Origin: Owenia fusiformis
Lineage: Eukaryota > Annelida > Polychaeta > Sabellida > Oweniidae
Direction of reading: 5' to 3'
NCBI GenBank assembly: GCA_903813345.2
Contig: CAIIXF020000172.1
Location: 1 to 25,000 of the forward strand
Length of the DNA stretch: 25,000 bases
A program made the translations under genes and the position numbers. The notes beneath the pieces are model-generated. The model did no database searches, was not told the DNA's origin, and saw only the letters and a list, made by a program, of their open reading frames with translations. Shown here one piece after another: positions 9,276 through 18,900 of the stretch. Numbering within the stretch: position 1 is the stretch's first letter; every line of letters begins with the position of its first letter.

Positions 9276-12200
9276 AGGCTGTCAGGGGTACCAGTCATAG
9301 GGACGGGGCTGCTCAACTGTAATTTTGTCTATACTAGGCAGATGGTAGTTCATAACTAGACTCTGCGCACAGGGTATCTTGAACAATGTTGTTATTTCAA
9401 TCAAAGCTGCTCTGGATTTAATTCCACAAAAGTGTTGGTAAATAAAATATATGAAAATGATATCAACCTTTATTTAGAAACACAAGATTAAAATGTACTG
9501 TACAGTGCAAAATTCAGATATAAATGTTAAATTGTGGATATTATATTCAACAAAAGCATACTTGCATTGTATGACTAAAATGATATTGAGTAAACATATT
9601 TCATTCAATAAACAGATATCATTAATCAAAAAGTAATAATTGCTTGACCAACTGTGCTTTTGAAAAGGTCAGCTTATGATTTATTCTAAATACCGTTAGT
9701 ATTATTTATCTCATGTTCAACGCAAACTCATAAACTTTTAAATTAAATATGCTCATAATGGCATGATTCGTTGTTTGCTACAACAATTGTGTTGGTGTTT
9801 CATCAATGCTCTTTTTCACATGGTTTTAAATGCTTGGATGTAAATCCAAAGGTTCTACCCTAAATATAATGGCTCTCCTGATCCTTTCCATTGGTGTATA
9901 TTTAACATTTTCAATCCTTATTACATGTGAGGTAGTTTGTTTTTCTTTTTTTCAATTTTTTTCATTTTCAAAAATATTCAAAAAATGAATGTTAAACAAT
10001 GTAACTATGAGTAATTGTATATATGTGTATTCTTGGAATATAGCTTTATTAAAAAAGAGTACATGTAGTTTTTACTCATCAGGGTCAGTAAGGGCCATGT
10101 ATAAAGGGGACTATAGGGAACTATAATCAATGGGGGACTTTCTCTTACATAGCTTAAAATAACAATACCTACAGATTTATATTTTGCATGCAATTAAAAC
10201 TCACTAGCTGTTAACTACAGGTTGAAATAAATATACTTGTAAATTCACCAATATATTGTTCTCTCAATGAAAAACCTCTAATAGACAAAAACCCCAAATA
10301 ATTGTGCAATGTTATTTTTATTTGATTGGAATAGTGGATTAGGTTAATTAATGCATATTATTTTGATTTCCATAACATCAATTCTTAGAGAAAATATAAC
10401 CTTTTGGGTTTTAAATAAACTTGACGTGACAGGAATTAAAAATGGAAGATTATTTCCACATTCAGCTTGTTTGTAGAAATAACAAAACAAAGTCATTTTT
10501 CTCCAAAGGTCACAGTATTTCTTTCTTTCTATCCTTCAATTATTCTTTTGTTTGATGATTCTTGGCTACAAAAAGGAATTCAACGTTTACTGAAAATTAC
10601 CCATCTTTATATATATCGAAACTTGTGCTTCTTTTGATTTAAATTTAGAGATTAACTGTTTATATACGGTAACAAAAAATAGAATGATGGTTTAGAAAGC
10701 TCAAAGGGCAACATAAAACTGCTTCTTACATGGACTGTGTGAGAAATTTCCCTGTTGCATCATTAGGGGGATATATGACAAAATCTTGTTAATGATCACG
10801 GTGGAAATATTTATTCATCATTAGCCTTTGGTTGAAAAACATTGTTTCCTAGTTGACTTGGTAATTTGACATGAACTGGGCTACAATTCAAACAGTCCAA
10901 TTTTGGAAGGGGCAATCTATAAGCGGAAAACATGTGTTTTTCCAACATTCTTAATGTTTATAAGCCTCCAGTATCAATAGAAACCAAACTTACACACGCT
11001 AATTAGTACGCTAATTATTTGCTTATATCTTTCAGAGTTTATCATTAGATATTATGACTTGTATCCAGATAAACATACATTGTGATCCTCACGGCAGTTT
11101 TGCCTGTAGAGGTACTTAGATATTCTAGGCTTTGTCTCACCGTGTTGTTTCATTAGAAAAGAATCACATAAATAACAAGAAGATGCATTCCATCATTTCA
11201 AGCTCTTAAAAGTTGAAAATAAATTTATTTCATTTGATAATCATTTGTGTTTAAAAGTATTATTGTATTTGAATATATTTATATCGACATTTTTCAGCCA
11301 TCAAGTGATAATTCAGAAATATCCAGATACTTAATATGGGCAAATATGAACAAGCCTCCGGTTATATTATTGTAACCAGCCCTCGTTAAAACAACAAACA
11401 AATTTGTCAATAAGAACAACAACTAGTGTAGATAATGAAATGTAACCACCAGATTCTGTGACAGTAACAACAGCACTTATTGGACATCAATGAATTTTGG
11501 AACATTATTCAGGCTAAAATCTTTCACTTTTAATGATTTACACAAGTTTGTAAAACAGCTGGAAGCGAGGAAACGACTGCCTAAATAAAACCGAAGGCTT
11601 TGTGCAGCTACATTGTCATTTTCTATTGTTTGGTGAATGAAACCCCTGAAAATGTGTTGGAAGACCCTATGTGAAAAAGTACAACTATTGCTAGAAGCTA
11701 ATGTTTCTTTAATGATACATGAACTATCCTAGGAAGAATTAATGAAAGTGATTAGGTCACCAGCGAAAAAATATTGATATGGAATTATGATTTTGTAAAT
11801 GTTTCATGTAATACACATGAATCTAAAACTGAATTATGTCCATTTCTGCGAGAAAATAATTTGAAAAATATTTGCAGAAATTTTTCATTTTCCACTTTTC
11901 ATTTTTTGATTTTCAGAATAGAGGTAGTTGAATTCATCAAAATACTTTGGTTTTTAAATCATTGGGTAAGAATTCTGAAAATTCAAAGGAATTAAAAAAT
12001 ATAGTATCTTGAATTTCTAATTAATTTACTAAGATGATGAGACATAATAACATGTTGAAAGAAGAATGCTCACATTTCCATTCAGACTCATTTGAAGCAC
12101 AACACAATTCATTACTTTTATTTGTGTCTTGTTCATACATAAACAAATGGACACAAGCTTGAAATGTATTGGAAAAAATACATTAAAAAATGTAACATTG

Positions 12201-12856
12201 TCAAAATCTCTGTACCATTGGTTCAACAAACTATACATATGGCTATCCACTAAATATCTCTCTCGTAGAGTACAAGATGGCAGCACTATCTAAATAATCA
12301 ATTACTGTGGTCTCTAGCTTTTTTTCAACTTGGTTCAAAATATTCGAATTTTTAACCCCTTCCACAGAATGTGAATGAATTTTAAACTGGATGCAATATA
12401 TGATGTAACTTTTCTTCAAGAGGTATAAGAAGACATTACAATCTTCAAGTACTGGTACTATGACTTATGAAGTTATTCAAAAGCAGATGCAAGAACAAAA
12501 AAAACATTGTATGGTTTGTATATTGTTTTCATCTATTTCCATTTCTATAGCAAAGATTTTGGGCTTTACATTATTTTCAAGACATTTTATGACCCAAAGT
12601 CCAGAGTTACTCTTTAAGAGGAGTTTCATGTCTTAACCACCTATGCTTATAAGTTCCGAGTACCACAGGATTGAATCATGAGATCACATAAGAATAAGCA
12701 AGGGCCTTTCTCGAAAGAATCAAGAATTCACAAATCACATTATATTTTTGAGAATGACCCTGGGTGATATATTATATCATATCCTGTTAAACCAGGAAAT
12801 AATTTTTTTAATATAAAAATAGGTTAGCATTTAAACTTCCAGCTTTTTTTGTATAC

Positions 12857-12951
12857 CACTCATAAGACCAACCTCCAAATGCGGGACTCTGAGATCCAGC
12901 ATAATATTATCCTCCTTGTTCAAAGTTTTACATTTGGAGATTGCATGAGTG
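12857..12951. repeat. Imperfect inverted repeat, 95 bp
   Basis: The left arm has CACTCAT followed by CTCCAAATG. The right arm has CATTTGGAG then ATGAGTG, so both blocks pair in order with a small spacing difference. It could form a hairpin with a loop of about 45 bases. It may be an eroded MITE; no target-site duplication is evident. Confidence 0.45.
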
Positions 12952-13173
12952 CTAAAGAGTTTGAATTATATACAGATGTAACAAAATAATAAAAATAGAG
13001 AATCGTACAAATACAGTTTGCTAAATCAACATTTCATTGATATTTTTATATTGAATATAAAAACAACATTTAAAGCATCGTGTTTGTATCATATATAATA
13101 TTTAATGGACTTTGTACATGATCTTAGTCATTCAGAGATGCATACTACAGTCTGAGCAATAACAGGCGACGAT

Positions 13174-13271
13174 ACACTTTTTACACTACCTCCTTACCCA
13201 AACCGCAAGGACATATGCAGAGCCACATGACCAATTTCAACCAATAATGTCTTAGGTAGTGTAGAAAATGT
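13174..13271. repeat. 98-bp element with 18-bp terminal inverted repeats
   Basis: The left arm ACACTTTTTACACTACCT (13174-13191) and the reverse complement of the right arm (13254-13271) differ at 2 of 18 positions. The arms are separated by 62 bases with no further pairing. No clear target-site duplication. It may be a short MITE, or an RNA hairpin if transcribed. Confidence 0.55.
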
Positions 13272-13769
13272 ACTTAATCTTGCAAATAAGTATTACAGAT
13301 GGTGAAATCATTTTTTTATAACTTGCTTCTAAAAATGACAATGCAATCCAAGAATTAACATGAGAACATCAAATTAATTGATGACAGTGGCCCAAGTGAT
13401 TAACCCAAGAAAGAGATTAATCAGATAAACACAAAATCATTCATGTACCTAACAGTCTTTCTTGAAAGTATCACGAATTCATAATCCCATTCAAAATTCT
13501 TCTCGATGCACATAATAAATGACCAATTCAATGATATGCTTCTCATAATCACAACTTCAATTTTCAACTGATCTTTCAAGGTATAGCATTATACTTTAAA
13601 GACAATTAATTTTCACAAATCACATTTTACAGTAGTTTCAAAATATGTTGTTGGCATGCTCTCAAGAAACTTGAGTGAACAATTCTGATAACCTCAATGA
13701 ATAGTTCCAATTAAATATAATACTCCAGCATTTAATAGTCCAGGTTCCATGTGACGCCAACATAGTATC

Positions 13770-13911
13770 ATGCCTTGGTCACATTTGCTCCGATTTTCAC
13801 TAAGGCGCCCGGGTGATTGGGTAATTTGTTCAATTGAATACAATATTGAAAAAAAACCACTCAATCGGCTGGGCGCCGGCCGATGGATCGGAGCAAATGT
13901 GACCCAGGCAT
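13770..13911. repeat. GC-rich 142-bp foldback element
   Basis: Arms 13770-13794 and 13887-13911 are reverse complements at 24 of 25 positions, for example CACATTTGCTCCGAT against ATCGGAGCAAATGTG. Pairing continues inward imperfectly around GGCGCCC (13804) and GGGCGCC (13871) and GATTG/CAATC, giving arms of about 55 bases round an AT-rich loop. The inner arms are much more GC-rich than the flanks, suggesting an inserted element. No coding potential. Confidence 0.7.
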
Positions 13912-14329
13912 AATCACATGCTTCATATAATACTAGCAAGCACATTTGGAATCATTGTATTGAATCTGCCCATTCTAAACTATCTATTATCAAAAATATT
14001 CCAAACATTTCTCTATCTTATTGCATACTCATTTCCAGTCATTTTGGCTAAGTCACTACATTACAGCACATATTATGCAAACAGGAACTGACTTTCTGAA
14101 CGTACATTTACAGTTTCAGAAGTACATATTTTTCACAACCATAGGAAATTCTGGAAGATCTGTATCTTATTCTATCTGATATTTCTATACCAAAATATAT
14201 TATGGTTTCATCATTGGATTTCTGTACTAAAGTATATTATCACACAGACAAGTATATTGCTTATCAGCAGGTGTAAAATAATTTTAATTTAACTCATCTA
14301 CTTCATTATTTTCTCTTTGTACTGAGCAC
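13912..14329. other. AT-rich sequence downstream of BICRA
   Basis: No coding signal. It includes a 23-base direct repeat with four differences at 14181-14203 and 14218-14240 (ATTTCTRTACYAAARTATAT pattern). It could be distal 3'UTR if the proximal poly(A) signal at 14348 is not used. Confidence 0.5.
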
Positions 14330-14553
14330 AATTCTAACCGAAAAAAATTTATTTTTCTACATGGTTTACCTTAGTGAATGAATTCTAATCTCTAGAAAAT
14401 TTTGATTGTAAACGTTTCAAGTATGAAATCACTCTTTGTTTTCACCACTACTTTCTATTTTGAGACAACCTAATCTGATATCAGGTAGTTATTTATGAGA
14501 ATCAGAGTACAGTATCAATAATAACAGACATCCTTGACAATTGGTGCATTCCC
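14330..14553 (-). other. BICRA: BICRA 3'UTR (probable)
   Basis: Minus-strand sequence after the TAA stop at 14554-14556. The extent is set by the first AATAAA on that strand (14348-14353 in plus coordinates) and cleavage some 10-30 bases beyond it. A longer alternative 3'UTR is possible. Confidence 0.4.
14348..14353 (-). terminator. Candidate BICRA poly(A) signal
   Basis: TTTATT on the plus strand is AATAAA on the transcript, about 200 bases after the stop codon. A TTGTGCTC-containing stretch follows within 40-50 bases. The hexamer is common in such AT-rich DNA. Confidence 0.4.
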
Positions 14554-15926
14554 TTACATCAGTATACTTTGTATAGCCATGTCTTGTTCATCCTCAATTC
14601 CATGTTCTTCATCAACAGTGCTGTCCTGACCAATTTCAATTTGAGGCTGGCTGGTGAAATCAGTCTCATTTTGAACCTCGTCAAAATGAGGCTGAGTAGC
14701 AAAATGCTGCAAGTCTAGCATAGATGGGTCAAGGTCATTTGGGTTTTCTGTAATACTAGGGTGACCAGTGCCTCCAGTGAAATTCTGAAGACTCAAGATA
14801 CTGTCTATTGCACTTTGGACTTGTTCATTCAGAGACCCACCATCTTGACCATCCTGTTGATCAACAACCTGTTCACTTAACATATCAGTATCATTAACAT
14901 TTGAATCATCACTATCAGACTCACTATCCTCAGAGTCTATTTCTATGTGTTCAGTGTGCACATCTTGGCCAACATGGGGTGTTTCATCATCTAAGTTATC
15001 TAAGTTAGTTGTTATGAGATCTGAGCTATTAGTCCGATGGTCATGATGATAGAGATCAGTTTGATTGTATTCACTGTCGAAGACAATATCATTATTGAAG
15101 AAATCACTAGAGTCATTTGTTATGCTGCCAATAGCCTGTTGGTCCTCTTGGAACTCAGTGAATGGGACTTCACCTGGTTCTTCTATCACTACCTCTTCTT
15201 CAACCACCTCCTGCTCAGGTGGCAGCACCATAGATAATAGCCCCTCGACCGCAATATCTGATTCAGTCTTTCGTTTATCAGGTAATTCATGCTCACTGCC
15301 AGCACTGACTGAATTTGACTCGGAATCTGTGCTAAGTTTGCGCTTTAGGTGTAATCGTTTATCTAGGGGTGTATTGTCAAGACTGTCACTTGAGCTACTG
15401 AGTACACTTACAGGTCTATCAGTCTTTTTCATGGGCTCATCTTCAACAACTTCATTTGCTTCAACATTAACATGTTCCGCCTTAATATCAGGAGCAGGGG
15501 AATGTGGTCTAGGTGAGTTCTTAATGATTAATTTCATTGTGCCTCCTGATTCTGTTTTTAACGTTCTAACCAAAGGAGCATAATCGTCAATATCCTCATC
15601 AACATTTGAATCTGACGGGGATTCAGTTTTTATGATCACTTCCTCATTTGCAATTTCGATTTCTGATTCAGTCTTTATGCCCTGCTCAGTCTTTACTTTT
15701 ACATCTTTCATTTCCTGCTTGATTTCAGGCTCAGTTTTTATCTGCTTGATTCCAGGTTCAGTTTTTATATGTTGATTTATTGATGTTGGAGGGACTTCCA
15801 CTATGTCGGAATGACTATCTGAGAGAAGATCAGCTAAATTGTCTGGCTTATGTTTGCTCTCACTCTCCACACTGCTAACAGACTCATGCTTCTCTGGTTT
15901 CTTAAACAGGAATGGCTTGAATTGAT
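14554..15926 (-). CDS. BICRA: BICRA exon m, terminal coding exon
   Basis: 456 residues plus TAA; the acceptor TGTCTTTCAG precedes it and the first Asp codon is split. It is very acidic overall. In order: DQFKPFLFKKPEKHES; a run of SUMO-type motifs (separate entry); TMKLIIKNSPRPHSP, matching the vertebrate GLKLKIK block; a basic LDKRLHLKRKLSTDSE stretch that may be a nuclear localisation signal; an acidic DSEDSESDSDDSN tract; LNEQVQSAIDSILSLQ, the family's C-terminal motif; and a final MAIQSILM. Vertebrate BICRA ends soon after its SAIDSIL motif, whereas this protein has about 75 further residues. Confidence 0.95.
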
Positions 15927-18900
15927 CTGAAAGACAAATAACATACTGTATCATTCACATTTTCCATAGGATTTTTCCTGATTCTAAAAAGCACAAGTTC
16001 TTCTCTGGCTAAACCATTATTCATTTTTGATAAGGACAATTTCAGTAGGTTCCAACTGACAAGTTCTACCTTGAAATTTTAAATATGAACATCCTTAATA
16101 TAAATTCCTACTGTGTGCAGCATTACTGCAGATATTACTATATCACCAGCCATCACGGTGGCAAAATGAAGCAATAGCTCAAATACCAGTCATTAAAATT
16201 ATATATTTTGTATGTACATATAATTATCCAAAATGTCTGAAATGAAATGCAATAAAACTGAAAAATGCATGAATAAATCAGGTGAAGGAATTGAAAGAGG
16301 ATATTAGCCAATTAGATAACCAAAACAGGCAGGTTATAGGTGTCACTGTACCTGGGTCTTCTTTGACGAGTTTCTGTTCCTCTTCAAAGATTGTCTTCTC
16401 ATCACTGAGCTGAAGGCGTTGAATCATGACCCCCTCTGATGAGATCTGCTCTCTCTGTAACAGGTGCCAATGTGAATATTTTTATCTGTTATCGTAAACA
16501 TGAGACAGTGCTACTCAATATGCTAAATACATCTTCTTGAAATGTTTTTCTCAGCATTGTTCACAGCATGGATCAATAGAGCAGTGTTTGCTATAATATA
16601 AACCTAATTCTAATTTGTGAATATCTTGTGAACCATGAGCACACGCCTCTTCTACAGCAAGGAATTGAGAAAATGTGAGAGTAGTCAACCCTCCAAATCT
16701 TAAGAGTAGCAAATACTCACCATGGCATCATCATAGAGCAACTTCTGGTATTTATCAAACATGCTTTGTTTCTTCTTCAACAGGCTTTGGCCAACCTCCT
16801 CCAGGGCTTCATCTGCCTTCTTAAACTCCTCCTCTCCTGGCTCGTTGCCTTGCCAGACATGGAACTTAAGGAGACGTTTACATGCATCCTTGTAGTGCTT
16901 AAAGGGAGTTTTGTTGTCTTGTTTGTAGACATTCAGCTGGTCCTTTTGAAGGTACTGCTTCAACCTGTATTCACATGGAAATTAAGATATTTAAATTTAC
17001 ATGTTATTGTACAAGAGTAAAGACTGGGTTCTCCCCTAGCATTAAAGCAAGTGGGTCCTGCACCCACTCAAAGTTTTGCAAATAGGCTTGCACCCATCTG
17101 AAAACCCAGTTACACCCATTTAAAAATGGGAAAAACTATGTTTCAAAAATGCTCAATACTAGACAATAGACAAAAGACAAGTCATTCTAGACTGCTTTTA
17201 CTTGACTGAATCTAATCTAATTGAGTATTGTTATCATTGCATTTTAAATATGCTAACAAATATACGAACTTTCTAACACTGATTGTACTTACAGACCAGC
17301 CTTAGTGACTACTTGAGGAAGACCAGGAGCTCTCTGAATACGGCTGATGACTCCACCTGTACCTGGAGTCTGTATAACTATCTGTTTGCTGGCAGTACTA
17401 CCAACCTGGACTTGCTGGAAGCAGATATAGTTTGTGGAGTAAATATAAATTAATTGTAGTTAGTATTTATCCAAAAAGTAATTAAAATAATTACTAGTAT
17501 TCAGTATTAATTTACAATCGTTTTTGGATCAGCACACTGATTTATAGCCTTTCCAGTTTCCATTATACAACCGCCAGAGTGATCATTGGAATCCTTTTAA
17601 GAATATACAGAAAAACCTGTCTTAGTGAACATTCTCCCTAGTGAATACCTGTTTCTAGTAGATACGATCCTCCGCACATACTCTACTGACTTCTGTATAA
17701 AATCACCTCTCTGTAGTGAATACCTGTTTCTAGTAGATACTCTTCCTCCGCACATACTCTACTGACTTCTGTATAAATCACCCTCTCTGTAGTGAACACC
17801 TACCTACATTGAACACATTTTTGTGGCTCCATAGGTGTTCACCGTACACAGGTTTTACTGAAGATCAATTATGATCAATTCCCCCAAAAATACCCAAATG
17901 TGGCAGCCAAACAAATCATTCAAATATGCCATTAGAGCAAGCCAAAAAAGTTCTAATGAATGCATACCTGTACTGTCAGTGGAATCTTTGGTTGTATACT
18001 CTGAACTCTCTTCTGTTGCTGCCTCAGAGCCAACAACTGTTGATGTTTTATAAACATCTGCTGCTGTTCAGGACTTAGAGCTGCTAACTTAGCTTCCAAC
18101 TTTTCCTTATTCTCCTGGGTCATGTTCACATTAAGAACCTGGTTGCCAACCTGAGAAATAAAATATTTTTTGAACCCAAAGAATGTTTTTATTAATCTTC
18201 CCCAGAAGCTAGAAACAGGGACCAGGACTATGGTCTGAGTAGTTGTACAGTTTTAATGCAGCTAATATCTCAAGACCCCAAAGTAGATGCATGGCATTTA
18301 CAATAAGAGTTTGAACATGAAAAAATGCCAGGCATTAAATGTCACGACAGCAGTTCTGATTCGCTGGCTGATTTTGATCGACCTATTCTCAGTTTTATGA
18401 TTGGTTAAAGCTAGATTATCTCAGACTCATAGAGTGCAGATGAAGCTCTCTTTTAAATAAGCAAAATCAATCTATTAGAAAGGGTTTACTATTTATCTTC
18501 CATGATAAAAGTATATTACCTGTACAATATTCGCATTGCTAATTCAGTTGATATTGAAATATTAGGATTGCAGCCAAATTTTTTATCTTCAGGGATTTAT
18601 TTTGCAGAAACAGTATTAGCTTTTGTTCTCAAGAAATCTTTAATATAAAATAACTATTTTCATCCAATACTTGGATGTGTTTCAGGTACATAAACAGGTT
18701 TGTAAAAACCTATATTTCCATTAGCAGGCGGATATAGCTTTATGTCCCAGCCTGAGGGGGCAGATATATTATATCTGCCCATTATGCTGTTCGCATGTTG
18801 GTGCATTTTTGTTCTGTTCGCATATGGCCCTCAGGCAGATGTATTATATTGGCCTTGGGATAATCCCAATATCCTGAACCTCATATATGATAATCTCTAT

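Larger units (their letters stand above)
7565..12856. other. Intergenic AT-rich region without recognisable genes
   Basis: No open frame here exceeds about 85 codons and none shows a known motif. Embedded items are listed separately: a degenerate direct repeat near 8847 and a CCAAT-box-bearing segment near 9139-9300. The nearly repeated ACGCTAATTA at about 10,996-11,020 is a short AT-rich duplication. The rest is low-complexity AT-rich DNA that may partly be downstream sequence or long 3'UTR of either convergent gene. Confidence 0.6.
17415..17967 (-). other. BICRA: BICRA intron i-j containing a MITE
   Basis: Intron with normal splice ends. The middle is occupied by the pogo/Tigger-like MITE at 17608-17860; just right of it GATCAATTATGATCAATT is a short direct repeat (about 17863-17880). 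Confidence 0.85.

Noticed and set aside
15065-15583. 172-codon plus-strand ORF
   Set aside because: Antisense shadow of the BICRA terminal exon; its Ser/Leu-rich make-up follows from the acidic and serine codons opposite.
16700-16963. Separate small gene starting MKQYLQ
   Set aside because: This is BICRA exon k read into its flanking introns; apparent start and stop are intronic.
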